Source: PFJX01 sp964393825 (GTDB lineage: Bacteria; Pseudomonadota; Gammaproteobacteria; Burkholderiales; Thiobacillaceae). Taken from it: DNA of 64,000 nucleotides. Position numbers and translations under genes: made by a program. The stretch covers positions 1-64,000 of the forward strand of contig CAYMUY010000009.1 in the NCBI GenBank assembly GCA_964393825.1, given 5' to 3'. Below the pieces are notes generated by a model that made no database searches, had not been told where the DNA came from, and worked only from the letters and a program-made list of their open reading frames with translations. Below, piece after piece: positions 29,830 to 38,291 of this stretch (its first letter is position 1; every line of letters starts with the position of its first letter).

Positions 29830-30710
29830 TGCGACGGCTCGGCATCGCCCTGCTCTGGCTGCTCTGGCGCCTGTTGCCGGCCGCTGCGCTGGGCCGCCTG
29901 GGCGATGCGCTGGGTGAAGGGCTGCATGCCGTGGCCGGCGCCCGGGTCCGGGTGGGGCTGACCAACCTGCGCCTGTGTTTCCCGGAACTGGACGAGGCGG
30001 CGCGGCGCCGCCTGCTGCGGGCGCATTTTCGTGCTCTCGGCCGCGCCACCCTGCAGGAAACCGTGTCCTGGTGGGGCAGTCGCGCGGAAGTGGAACGCCT
30101 CACCCGCTTCGAGGGTGTCGAGCACCTGGCGCCGCATCTGGGCAAACCGCTGATCTGGCTGGCGCCGCATTTCGTCGGCCTCAACATCGGCGGCGTCCGG
30201 GTCACCGCCGCGTACGCGCCCATCGTCTCGCTCTATGCCGCGATCAAAAATCCGCACATCGACCGTCTGATGCTGCATGCGCGCACCCGTTTCAGCCGTG
30301 GCGCGGCGCGTTCCGAGATGTATTCGCGCCAGGATGGCATCAAGCCGGTGATCCGCGCGATCAGGAAGGGGTTGCCTTTCTATTACCTTCCGGACATGGA
30401 TTACGGCGCCAGGGACGCGGTATTCGTCCCCTTCTTCGGCACGCCGGCGGCCACCATCACCGGCCTCTCCCGTCTGGCGCGCGCCACCGGCGCCGTGGTG
30501 GTGCCGGCCATCACCCGCCAGGAGGGCGGCGGCTATGTCACCCGCTTCTACCCGGCCTGGGAAAACTACCCGGGCGGCGATGTGGAGGCCGATGCCCGGC
30601 GGATGAATGCCTTCATCGAGGACCGCATCCGCGAGATGCCCGAGCAATATTTCTGGTTGCACAAGCGCTTCAAGACCCGACCGACCGGAGAGGCCAGTCT
30701 GTATGAATGA
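29829..30710 (+). CDS. LpxL/LpxM-type acyltransferase paralogue with altered active site
   Basis: A 293-residue paralogue of the preceding gene. Family blocks are VGLTNLRLCFPELDEAARRR, FYYLPDMDYGARDAVFVPFF and MPEQYFWLHKRFKTRP. The catalytic box reads APHFVGLNIGG: H114 is kept but the acidic residue of HX4(D/E) is replaced by N119. That could lower or alter activity, or another acidic residue may substitute. The ATG at 29829 (TGATG overlap) is preferred over the in-frame TTG at 29826. Predicted role: second acylation step of lipid A. Confidence 0.85.
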   Translation: MRRLGIALLWLLWRLLPAAALGRLGDALGEGLHAVAGARVRVGLTNLRLCFPELDEAARRRLLRAHFRALGRATLQETVSWWGSRAEVERLTRFEGVEHLAPHLGKPLIWLAPHFVGLNIGGVRVTAAYAPIVSLYAAIKNPHIDRLMLHARTRFSRGAARSEMYSRQDGIKPVIRAIRKGLPFYYLPDMDYGARDAVFVPFFGTPAATITGLSRLARATGAVVVPAITRQEGGGYVTRFYPAWENYPGGDVEADARRMNAFIEDRIREMPEQYFWLHKRFKTRPTGEASLYE

Positions 30711-31203
30711 AATCGACATCGGCGCCCTGCGCCCGGACGAGGCGGAGGCCGTGGTGGTCCTGGCCGGCCGAGTCTGGCGTGCCCACTATCCCGGCATCAT
30801 CACCCCGGCGCAGATCGAGTACATGCTGGAACAACGCTACCGGCCGGTGCTGGTGCGCCAGTTCCTCGCCCGTGGCGACATCTGGCTGGCGGCGCGCGCG
30901 GAGGGGGGGCTGGTTGGCTTCGCGCACGGGCACCCGCTCGTCGAGGGTGATTACAAGCTCGACAAGCTTTACGTGGACCTCGACTGGCAGCGCCACGGCA
31001 TCGGCGGCGCGCTGCTCCGGGAGCTGGCCGCGCGCGCCACCAGGCTGGATTGCGCGCGCCTGGTGCTGCGGGTGAACCGGCAGAACCAGCAGGCCATCGC
31101 CGCCTACCTGAAACACGGCTTCACGGTGGCCACCATCCACCTGGAGGACATCGGCAACGGATTCATCATGGATGACTATGTCATGACCAAGGACCTGAAA
31201 TGA
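30703..31203 (+). CDS. GNAT family N-acetyltransferase
   Basis: A 166-residue acetyltransferase starting MNEIDIGALRPDEAEAVVVL. The acetyl-CoA site is LYVDLDWQRHGIGGALLREL (R/Q-x-x-G-x-G), followed by LVLRVNRQNQQAIAAYLKHG, a RimI-like C-terminal half (Asn and Tyr positions). The start lies inside the end of the acyltransferase gene (8-base overlap), in a tight plus-strand operon. Substrate unknown; it could modify a protein N-terminus or a small metabolite. Confidence 0.85.
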   Translation: MNEIDIGALRPDEAEAVVVLAGRVWRAHYPGIITPAQIEYMLEQRYRPVLVRQFLARGDIWLAARAEGGLVGFAHGHPLVEGDYKLDKLYVDLDWQRHGIGGALLRELAARATRLDCARLVLRVNRQNQQAIAAYLKHGFTVATIHLEDIGNGFIMDDYVMTKDLK

Positions 31204-31616
31204 GTTTTCAAAACCCCACTCCCGAGGACATCAAGGCCCTGCTGTCGCGGGTGAAGACCATCGCCGTGGTCGGCCTGTCGCCAAAGCCGGACCGGCCCAG
31301 CTTCGGCGTTTCCCAGGCCATGCAGCGTTTCGGCTATCGCATCGTGCCGGTGCGGCCGGCCCTGGACTCGGCGCTGGGCGAGAAGGCCTATGCGAAGCTG
31401 GCCGACATCCCCTTTCCGGTGGACCTGGTCAACGTCTTTCGTGAATCCGCCGCCATTCCCGGTGTTGTCGAGGAGACCCTGGCCATCGGTGCCCCCGCGA
31501 TCTGGATCCAGGAGGGCATCATCCACGACGCCGCGGCCGAGCAGGCCCGCGCCGCCGGCCTGGTGGTGGTGATGGATCGCTGCATCTGGAAGGACTACAT
31601 GCGCTATATCGCATGA
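31200..31616 (+). CDS. CoA-binding domain protein (YccU-like)
   Basis: A 138-residue Rossmann-fold protein of the CoA_binding family: IAVVGLSPKPDRPSFGVSQA near residue 20, followed by GYRIVPVRPA, VDLVNVFRES, AIWIQEGIIHDAAAEQARAA and DRCIWKDYMR. E. coli YccU is a small stand-alone member; cellular role is unsettled. It overlaps the GNAT gene by four bases (ATGA) and is followed by dapF after 19 bp. Confidence 0.9.
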   Translation: MSFQNPTPEDIKALLSRVKTIAVVGLSPKPDRPSFGVSQAMQRFGYRIVPVRPALDSALGEKAYAKLADIPFPVDLVNVFRESAAIPGVVEETLAIGAPAIWIQEGIIHDAAAEQARAAGLVVVMDRCIWKDYMRYIA

Positions 31617-31635
31617 ACTTGGCGATAATCGGCCC

Positions 31636-32466
31636 ATGAAGCTCCCATTCACCAAAATGCAGGGCGCCGGCAACGACTTCGTCGTGCTCGATGGCGTCCG
31701 CCAGGTCATCGACCTGACTCCCGCCCAGTACCGGGCCCTTGCCGACCGCCACTTCGGCATCGGCTGCGACCAGATCCTCCTGGTGCAACCGGCCACCCGC
31801 GCGGATTGTGATTTCCGCTACCGCATCTTCAACGCCGATGGCGGCGAAGTGCAGCAGTGCGGCAATGGCGCCCGCTGCTTTGTGCGCTTCGTGCATGAAC
31901 AGGGGCTGACGCCGAAGCGGGAAATCCAGGTCGAGACCGCCGCCGGCATCATCGTCCCGCGTCTGGAAGACGACGGCCAGGTCACCGTCGACATGGGGCC
32001 GCCGCGTTTCGAGCCGGCCGAGATTCCCTTCCTGGCCGCCGGGCCGGCGCTGACCCATGTCATCGATGTCGATGGCGAGCCGGTCGAACTCTCCGTCGTG
32101 TCGATGGGCAACCCGCACGCCGTTCGCGTCGTCTGCAATGTCGATGACGCGCCGGTACGCGAACTGGGTGCCCGGATCGAAGCACATGACCACTTCCCGG
32201 AGCGGGTCAACGTCGGCTTCATGCAGGTCATCCACCGCCGCGAGATCAAGTTGCGCGTGTTCGAGCGCGGCGCCGGGGAAACCCTGGCCTGCGGCACCGG
32301 CGCCTGTGCCGCCGTGGTGGCCGGCATCCGCCGCGGCCTGCTCGACGACGCCGTTCGGGTGCACACCCGTGGCGGCGACCTCTTCATCCGCTGGGCCGGT
32401 CCCGGCCACAACGTCCTCCTCACCGGCCCGGCCGTCACTGTATTCCAAGGCGAGATCACGCTATGA
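31636..32466 (+). CDS. dapF: Diaminopimelate epimerase
   Basis: A 276-residue enzyme converting LL- to meso-diaminopimelate for lysine and peptidoglycan. The two catalytic cysteines are visible: C75 in QQCGNGARCF and C219 in LACGTGACAAVV. N-terminal FTKMQGAGNDFVVLDG is diagnostic. Length is normal. The product feeds MurE, encoded about 4.4 kb downstream, whose DNPR motif indicates meso-DAP use. It overlaps the DUF484 gene by four bases. Confidence 0.97.
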   Translation: MKLPFTKMQGAGNDFVVLDGVRQVIDLTPAQYRALADRHFGIGCDQILLVQPATRADCDFRYRIFNADGGEVQQCGNGARCFVRFVHEQGLTPKREIQVETAAGIIVPRLEDDGQVTVDMGPPRFEPAEIPFLAAGPALTHVIDVDGEPVELSVVSMGNPHAVRVVCNVDDAPVRELGARIEAHDHFPERVNVGFMQVIHRREIKLRVFERGAGETLACGTGACAAVVAGIRRGLLDDAVRVHTRGGDLFIRWAGPGHNVLLTGPAVTVFQGEITL

Positions 32467-33110
32467 ACATCACCCCCGAACAGATCGAAGACTTCCTCAA
32501 GCTCAACCCCGAGTTCTTCGTCGGCCATGCCGAACTCCTGGCCGACATCACGGTGCCGCACCCGTTCAGCGGTCAGGCGATTTCACTGGGCGAGCGGCAG
32601 GTGCTGGCGCTGCGCGACAAGTCGCGCGGGCTGGAGATCAAGCTGCGTGAATTCATCCAGTTCGCCGAGGAGAACGATGCCATCGGCGACAAGCTGCACA
32701 AGCTGTCACTGGCGCTGATGCGCGCCCGGACCCTGGAGGCGGTGCTGCAATCGTTCTACCTGGATCTGTCCGAAAGCTTCGCCGTGCCGCATACCATCGT
32801 GCGCATCTGGGTGGACGGTGCGCCCGACATGCCCGAGTTCGCCAAGGTGAGCGAGGATATCCAGGTGCTGGTTGAAGGCTTGGGCCAGCCGCAATGCGGT
32901 CCGGAGGTGCCGGAGGAGGTGCGGGCCTGGTTCGGCGAGGCCGGAGCACATCAGAAGTCCTTCGCCCTGGCACCGCTCAGGGATGGCCATCTCACCGGAC
33001 TCATGGTGCTGGCCTCCGAGGACGCCAAGCGCTTTTATCCCGAGATGGGCACCCTCTATCTGAGTTGGCTCGCCGAACTCGCCGGCGCCGCCTGCGCCCG
33101 TTACCTCTAG
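32463..33110 (+). CDS. DUF484 family protein
   Basis: A 215-residue GAF-like cytosolic protein: TPEQIEDFLKLNPEFFVGHA at the start, then RDKSRGLEIKLREFIQFAEE and a C-terminal sensory-type domain ending WLAELAGAACARYL. The dapF-DUF484 order is widely conserved in proteobacteria, usually followed by xerC; here xerC is not in the window. Function is not established; the gene is the last of the plus-strand operon before the dcw promoter region. Confidence 0.92.
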   Translation: MNITPEQIEDFLKLNPEFFVGHAELLADITVPHPFSGQAISLGERQVLALRDKSRGLEIKLREFIQFAEENDAIGDKLHKLSLALMRARTLEAVLQSFYLDLSESFAVPHTIVRIWVDGAPDMPEFAKVSEDIQVLVEGLGQPQCGPEVPEEVRAWFGEAGAHQKSFALAPLRDGHLTGLMVLASEDAKRFYPEMGTLYLSWLAELAGAACARYL

Positions 33111-33326
33111 CGTGCTGCATCAGGGGCCGACCCGGCCCCGATCGCGCCATCGGCCAACCACAACCCCGAAGCGGGTTCGTGGGGCCGAAATGCCCCCTGT
33201 TCTGTGAGCAACTTAAAGTGAAGCTTTAACTTGCAGCCCTAGGTTGCTCATTCGAAAAGAACAATGGGATGCCTTGACTCTCATTCGTAAGTCATTGAGC
33301 TAATTGAAATTTTTCCCGTCGCGTCC
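33111..33326. other. Intergenic region with nested inverted repeats
   Basis: No gene is seen. GGGGCC-GACCC-GGCCCC just after the DUF484 stop can form a hairpin (possible terminator, no U-tract). A second structure has outer arms TGAGCAAC (33205-33212) and GTTGCTCA (33243-33250), with an inner stem TTAAAG (33213-33218) / CTTTAA (33224-33229). The segment is AT-richer than its surroundings. It may hold an additional promoter for mraZ or a regulator site. Confidence 0.45.
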
Positions 33327-33356
33327 TTGACGGTGGGGATTCGTGTTCTCTATAGT
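33327..33356 (+). promoter_or_regulatory. mraZ (dcw cluster) promoter
   Basis: TTGACG (33327-33332), 18-base spacer and TATAGT (33351-33356) form a good sigma70 promoter. Transcription would begin around 33363, giving a leader of about 58 bases. Confidence 0.75.
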
Positions 33357-33380
33357 GGGAAGAAGTGGGAATTGGTGTCG
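33356..33380 (+). promoter_or_regulatory. MraZ operator boxes
   Basis: TGGGA (33356-33360) and TGGGA (33366-33370), then a weaker TGTCG (33376-33380), at exact 10-bp spacing, overlapping the -10 box and start point. MraZ is known to repress its own promoter by binding TGGG-type repeats spaced by 5 bases. Confidence 0.75.
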
Positions 33381-33420
33381 AATTGTGTCGCCAAGTGGGC
33401 CACGGAGGAGAGCACGAGAC

Positions 33421-33894
33421 ATGTTTACGGGATCAACGCAGATGGCGCTGGACGGGAAGGGTCGCTTGGCCATCCCTGCACGCCTGCGCGAGCGCCTGGC
33501 CGGCGTTTGCGGCGGACATCTCGTGCTGACGGCTGATCCGACCAGCGGCTGCCTGCTGTTGTATCCCTTCCCCGAGTGGGAAAAAGTCGCGGCCCGCCTC
33601 AATGCGCTGCCCAGTCTTGATCCGATTGCCAAGGAGTTGAAGCGTCTGGTGGTCGGTTCGGCCGAGGAAGTGGAGCCGGACGGCGCCGGTCGCATCCTGA
33701 TTCCGCCCATGCTGCGCCGTTTCGCCAAGCTGGAGAAAAGTGTGGCGCTGGTCGGCCAGGGCGAGAAATTCGAGCTTTGGGACGACGCCACCTGGCAAGG
33801 CCTGTTCGACAAGGCAGCGCAGTTCCCGCAGCAGTTGGCGGAAGCCGCGCGTGACGGCACGCTTTCTGAAGGTCTCAAAGGCTTTTCGCTGTGA
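33421..33894 (+). CDS. mraZ: Transcriptional regulator MraZ
   Basis: A 157-residue protein with two AbrB/MraZ swapped-hairpin repeats: MALDGKGRLAIPARLRERL (about residues 8-26) and VEPDGAGRILIPPMLRRFA (about 83-101), each with the DxxGR signature. MraZ is the ring-shaped DNA-binding repressor of the dcw cluster. The frame is open from 33343, but the ATG at 33421 follows CGGAGGAG and gives the family start MFTGSTQMALDGKGR. It overlaps rsmH by four bases (GTGA). Confidence 0.96.
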   Translation: MFTGSTQMALDGKGRLAIPARLRERLAGVCGGHLVLTADPTSGCLLLYPFPEWEKVAARLNALPSLDPIAKELKRLVVGSAEEVEPDGAGRILIPPMLRRFAKLEKSVALVGQGEKFELWDDATWQGLFDKAAQFPQQLAEAARDGTLSEGLKGFSL

Positions 33895-34829
33895 GCGGCG
33901 TGCATGTTTCGGTGCTGTTGGACGAGGCGGTCGCCGCGTTGAACCTTCGCGGCGATGGTGTCTACGTGGACGCCACGTTCGGGCGCGGTGGCCACAGCCG
34001 GGCGATCCTGGCGAAGCTGGGGCCGAACGGCAGATTGATCGCCCTGGATCGTGATCCGGCGGCGGTGGGGGTGGGCAATGCCATGAACGACGCGCGTTTT
34101 CGCATGATCCACGCCCCGTTCTCCGAGGTGGGCGAGGCGGTGCGCGCCGCCGGGGTGGCGTTGGTGGATGGCGTCTTGTTCGACCTGGGGGTGTCCAGCC
34201 CGCAGCTGGACGAGGCGGAACGGGGCTTCAGTTTTCGATTCGACGCCCCTTTGGACATGCGCATGGATACCAGCCGTGGCATGACCGCCGCGGAATGGCT
34301 GAATCAGGCACCGGAAGAGGAGATTGCCCGAGTTGTCAGGGACTATGGCGAAGAGCGGTTTGCTCGGCAGGTTGCGCGGGCGATTACGCAGGCAAGAACA
34401 GTCGCGCCGCTCGCGAGCACCCGCCAGCTTGCTCAAGTGGTCGCCGGCGCCGTGCGCACCCGAGAGCGGGGCCAGGATCCGGCGACGCGGACGTTTCAGG
34501 CTGTGCGGATTTTCGTTAACCGCGAGCTTGAAGAGATTGAGCAGGCGCTGCCGCGCGCGGCCGCCTTGCTGAAGACGGGTGGGCGTCTGGTGGTGATCAG
34601 CTTTCATTCCCTGGAAGACCGCATGGTGAAGCTGTACATGCGCCGTGAATCCCAGGGCGAGCAGGTGCCACCCGAGATTCCCCTGCCCGCTTCGGCGTTG
34701 CGCGGCGGCTGCCTGCGCCTGATCGGCAACAAGGTGAAGCCTTCCGAGAGCGAATCACGGGGGAACCCCCGCGCGCGCAGCGCGACGATGCGGGTGGCCG
34801 AGCGCACGGGGGTGCCATGGTCAAGTTGA
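33891..34829 (+). CDS. rsmH: 16S rRNA (cytosine-1402-N4)-methyltransferase
   Basis: A 312-residue SAM-dependent methyltransferase (MraW/RsmH). HVSVLLDEAVAAL, the SAM motif VDATFGRGGHSRAIL, LFDLGVSSPQLDEAERGFSF, and VISFHSLEDRMVK near residue 235 are family hallmarks. It methylates C1402 in the ribosomal P site. A GTG at 33891 is the start, overlapping mraZ by four bases. Second gene of the dcw cluster; it overlaps ftsL by 13 bases. Confidence 0.96.
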   Translation: MSGVHVSVLLDEAVAALNLRGDGVYVDATFGRGGHSRAILAKLGPNGRLIALDRDPAAVGVGNAMNDARFRMIHAPFSEVGEAVRAAGVALVDGVLFDLGVSSPQLDEAERGFSFRFDAPLDMRMDTSRGMTAAEWLNQAPEEEIARVVRDYGEERFARQVARAITQARTVAPLASTRQLAQVVAGAVRTRERGQDPATRTFQAVRIFVNRELEEIEQALPRAAALLKTGGRLVVISFHSLEDRMVKLYMRRESQGEQVPPEIPLPASALRGGCLRLIGNKVKPSESESRGNPRARSATMRVAERTGVPWSS

Positions 34830-35092
34830 ACCTTGTCCTGGTCGCGGTGCTGGTCGCCTGCGCTCTCTCCGTCGTCTCGGCGCGCCATCAGGCGCGCAAG
34901 TTGTTTATAGCCCTGCAGTCCGAGCAGGCGCATGCCCGCGCCCTCGATGTGGAGTGGGGGCAGTTGCAACTGGAGATTTCCACCTGGCTGATGCACAACC
35001 GGGTGGAGGAAGTGGCACGCGATCGCCTGAAGATGGCGATTCCCGATCCACGGCGCATCTATGTGCTGCATGGCCAGGGGGGCACGCCATGA
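34817..35092 (+). CDS. ftsL: Cell division protein FtsL
   Basis: A 91-residue bitopic membrane protein: N-terminal membrane helix (LNLVLVAVLVACALSVVSA, residues 3-21) then a periplasmic coiled coil (ARKLFIALQSEQAHARALDV) and the ending MAIPDPRRIYVLHGQ typical of betaproteobacterial FtsL. It forms the FtsQLB complex that activates FtsWI. Recognised by size, topology and position between rsmH and ftsI. ATGA overlap with ftsI. Confidence 0.92.
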   Translation: MVKLNLVLVAVLVACALSVVSARHQARKLFIALQSEQAHARALDVEWGQLQLEISTWLMHNRVEEVARDRLKMAIPDPRRIYVLHGQGGTP

Positions 35093-36834
35093 GCGCGACG
35101 CGCAAGGCCAACACCATGCTGCACCTCGACCTGCAACGCTGGCGGATGCGGCTGACCCTGGGATTGTTGTTCGCCGGCTTTGCCGCCCTGTCGATGCGCG
35201 CCGTCTACCTGCAGGCCTGGCACAACGATTTCCTCAACGAGGAAGGCGAGAAGCGGGTGCAACGGGTGGCGCCCATTCCCGCTTATCGCGGCGTCATCAC
35301 CGACCGGCGTGGCGAGCCGGTGGCGGTGAGCACACCGGTCGAGACGATCTGGATCAACCCCCGCCAGGCCGATCCCAGCGCGGCGGATATCCAGTCCCTG
35401 GCCAGGATCCTGGAGCGCGAGCCCAGCCAGATCGCGCGTCTGTTCGCCGACAAGAGCAAGGGCTTCGTCTATCTGGAACGGCTGCTGGAGCCACCCAAGG
35501 CGCGCCAGATCATGGCCCTGAACATGGCCGGGGTGTTCAGCAAGCCGGAATACCGCCGCTACTACCCGGCAGGCGAAGTCATGGGCCACGTGCTGGGCAT
35601 CACCAATCTCGATGACAAGGGCCAGGAAGGCGTCGAGCTGGCCTTCCAGTCCTGGCTGGCGGGCGAGGCCGGCGCGCAGCGGGTGGTGCGCGACCGCCTC
35701 GGCAACGTCGTCGAGGTGCTGGAACAGATCAAGCCACCGAAGCCGGGGCGCGATCTGGCGTTGAGCCTGAATCAGCACATCCAGTACCTGGCCTACCGCG
35801 AACTGTCGGAGGCCATCGAGAAGAACAGTGCCCGCGCCGGTTCCGTGGTGGTGCTCGATGCCCGCACCGGCGAGATCCTGGCGCTCGCCAACACTCCCAG
35901 CTTCAACCCCAACAGCCGCGCTACCTATACCCCGGAACGGGTGCGCAACCGGGCGATCACCGACGTGTTCGAGCCGGGTTCGACCATGAAGCCGCTGCTG
36001 GTCGCGGCCGCACTCGACGCCCGGGTGGTGGCGCCACAAACGACCATCGACACCGGGCCGGGCTGGTTCATCGTCGGTGACAAGAAAATCACCGACACCC
36101 ACGCCAAGGGCGTGATGACCGTTGCCCAGGCGATCCAGGTCTCCAGCAACGTCGCGGCGGCGAAGATCGCGCTGGAAATGCGCGGCGAGGACTACTGGCG
36201 CCTGCTCACGCGCGCCGGCCTCGGCGCGCGGCCGAATTCGGGCCTGCCCGGCGAAGTCGGTGGCCGGCTGCGCCCGTTCAACTCCTGGCGGCCAATCGAG
36301 AAGGCGACAATGGCCTACGGCCACGGGCTTTCTGTCAGCCTGCTGCAACTGGCGCACGCCTATACCGCTTTCGCCAACCAGGGCGTCATGCCGGCGCTGA
36401 CTGCCTTGCGCCGGGAAAACGCCGCGACCGGGGTGCGGGTGATGTCCGCCGAGGCCTCCAACGAGGTCCTGGCCATGATGGAACTGGTCACCCAGAGCGG
36501 TGGCACCGCGCCGATGGCCCGTGTCGCCGGTTATCGCGTCGCCGGCAAGACGGGGACCGCGCACAAGTTCAAGATCAGCGGCGGCGGTTACGAAGCGGAC
36601 AAATACGTCAGTTCCTTCGTCGGCCTGGCGCCCGCCTCCAATCCTCGCCTGGTGGTGGCGGTGATGATCGACGAGCCGTCCGGCCGCGACTACTACGGCG
36701 GGCTGGTTGCCGCCCCGGTATTCTCACGGGTGATGGCCGGTGCCCTGCGCTTCATGGCGGTGCCGCCGGATACCTCTTTCGATAGCGACAGCGCCCCCCC
36801 GGGCGAGGCGCCCGTGATCGCGGAGTCGGTGTGA
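35089..36834 (+). CDS. ftsI: Peptidoglycan D,D-transpeptidase FtsI (PBP3)
   Basis: A 581-residue septal class B penicillin-binding protein. N-terminal membrane anchor (LTLGLLFAGFAALSMRAVYL, ~22-41), PBP dimer domain (~65-215), then the transpeptidase with the catalytic serine in EPGSTMKPL (S298, K301), VSSNVAA (SxN) and VAGKTGTAHKF (KTG). It cross-links septal peptidoglycan together with the glycosyltransferase FtsW. The frame is open from 34954 but the ATG at 35089, in the ATGA overlap with ftsL, gives the natural start. It ends in a TGATG overlap with murE. Confidence 0.97.
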   Translation: MSATRKANTMLHLDLQRWRMRLTLGLLFAGFAALSMRAVYLQAWHNDFLNEEGEKRVQRVAPIPAYRGVITDRRGEPVAVSTPVETIWINPRQADPSAADIQSLARILEREPSQIARLFADKSKGFVYLERLLEPPKARQIMALNMAGVFSKPEYRRYYPAGEVMGHVLGITNLDDKGQEGVELAFQSWLAGEAGAQRVVRDRLGNVVEVLEQIKPPKPGRDLALSLNQHIQYLAYRELSEAIEKNSARAGSVVVLDARTGEILALANTPSFNPNSRATYTPERVRNRAITDVFEPGSTMKPLLVAAALDARVVAPQTTIDTGPGWFIVGDKKITDTHAKGVMTVAQAIQVSSNVAAAKIALEMRGEDYWRLLTRAGLGARPNSGLPGEVGGRLRPFNSWRPIEKATMAYGHGLSVSLLQLAHAYTAFANQGVMPALTALRRENAATGVRVMSAEASNEVLAMMELVTQSGGTAPMARVAGYRVAGKTGTAHKFKISGGGYEADKYVSSFVGLAPASNPRLVVAVMIDEPSGRDYYGGLVAAPVFSRVMAGALRFMAVPPDTSFDSDSAPPGEAPVIAESV

Positions 36835-38291
36835 TGGACGCCATCGACGTCGTTGCCCAACTCCGTCGGCAGGCGCCCGCCGCGCGCGGCATGACCGCTG
36901 ACAGCCGGCGCGTATCGGCGGGGGATGTCTTCCTCGCCTTTCCCGGCGACGTTCATGATGGCCGCCGCCATATCGCCGCCGCGATCGGAGCGGGCGCCGC
37001 CGCCGTGCTCTGGGAGCCGGCAGGGCATGACTGGCGGGAGGGCGACGTGACCAACCTGGCAGTGCCCGATCTGAGGGCGAACGCCGCCAGCCTTGCCGCC
37101 GCCTGGTATGGCGACCCCTCGAAAAATCTGTGGATGACCGGTATCACCGGCACCAACGGCAAGACCTCGGTGTCGCACTGGCTGGCCACCGCCTGGACCC
37201 TGCTGGGCCGCAAGACCGCGGCCATCGGCACCATCGGCAACGGCTTCCCTGACGCGCTTGCGGTGGCCAGCCACACCACTCCGGACGCGGTCAGCCTGCA
37301 GGGTCTCCTGGCCGGCTTCCGCGATGCCGGCGCCGGCGGCGTGGCGATGGAAGTGTCCTCGCACGGGCTGCAGCAGGGGCGGGTCGCAGGGGTGGCCTTC
37401 GACGTCGCGGTGCTGACCAATCTCACCCGCGATCATCTCGATTATCACGGTGACATGGCCAGCTATGCGGCGGCCAAAGCGCGCCTGTTCACCTGGCCCG
37501 GCCTGCGATGGGCGGTATTGAACGCGGACGACGCACTCGGCGCCACCCTGGAACAACAATTGCGCGGCGGCGCCACCCGGGTGGTGAGCTATGGCCTGCA
37601 TGCCGGTGACATCCTCGCGCAGCGTGTGCGCGCGGACCGTGACGGCCTGCACATGGAAATCGTCAGCCCCTGGGGCATGGGCGAACTGAACAGCCCGCTG
37701 CTCGGGGAGTTCAATGCCTACAACCTGCTCGCCGCGCTCGGCGCCCTGCTCGCCGGCGGTGTCGGGCTGGAGTCTGCCCTGGCCGTGCTGGGCAAGGTCG
37801 AATCGGTTCCGGGCAGGATGCAGCGCATCGCCAGCGAGACCGGGGAACCCACCGTCATCGTCGATTTCGCCCATACCCCGGATGCCCTGGAAAAGGTGCT
37901 GTCCACGCTGAAGCCGCTGACCCGCGGCAAGCTGGTCTGCGTCTTCGGTTGCGGCGGCGGGCGCGATACCGCGAAGCGGCCGCTGATGGGCGCGGTCGTC
38001 GCGGCGCGCGCCGACCTGTCCATCGTCACCAGTGACAACCCGCGCCATGAGGATCCGGCCCACATCATCGCCGACATCCTCGCCGGCATGCCGCCAGGGC
38101 AGAACGCCATCGTCGACCGCCGCCAGGCGATTCACGCCGCGATCCGCGCGGCCGCGCCGGAAGACATCGTGGTGCTGGCCGGCAAGGGGCATGAGCCGTA
38201 TCAGGAAAGCAATGGGGTCAGAACCCCCTTCTCGGATTGTGATGAAGCGCGCCAGGCGCTGACTGAAAGGAAACAACGTGCAGCTACATGA
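36834..38291 (+). CDS. murE: UDP-MurNAc-tripeptide synthetase (meso-DAP ligase) MurE
   Basis: A 485-residue Mur ligase. The P-loop is MTGITGTNGKTSVSHWLATA (GTNGKT at ~106-111), the central domain contains MEVSSHGLQQGRV, and the DNPRHEDP motif specific for meso-diaminopimelate is near residue 400, consistent with dapF upstream. It adds meso-DAP to UDP-MurNAc-L-Ala-D-Glu. The ATG at 36834 (TGATG) is preferred over the in-frame GTG at 36831. It overlaps murF by 14 bases. Confidence 0.97.
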   Translation: MDAIDVVAQLRRQAPAARGMTADSRRVSAGDVFLAFPGDVHDGRRHIAAAIGAGAAAVLWEPAGHDWREGDVTNLAVPDLRANAASLAAAWYGDPSKNLWMTGITGTNGKTSVSHWLATAWTLLGRKTAAIGTIGNGFPDALAVASHTTPDAVSLQGLLAGFRDAGAGGVAMEVSSHGLQQGRVAGVAFDVAVLTNLTRDHLDYHGDMASYAAAKARLFTWPGLRWAVLNADDALGATLEQQLRGGATRVVSYGLHAGDILAQRVRADRDGLHMEIVSPWGMGELNSPLLGEFNAYNLLAALGALLAGGVGLESALAVLGKVESVPGRMQRIASETGEPTVIVDFAHTPDALEKVLSTLKPLTRGKLVCVFGCGGGRDTAKRPLMGAVVAARADLSIVTSDNPRHEDPAHIIADILAGMPPGQNAIVDRRQAIHAAIRAAAPEDIVVLAGKGHEPYQESNGVRTPFSDCDEARQALTERKQRAAT

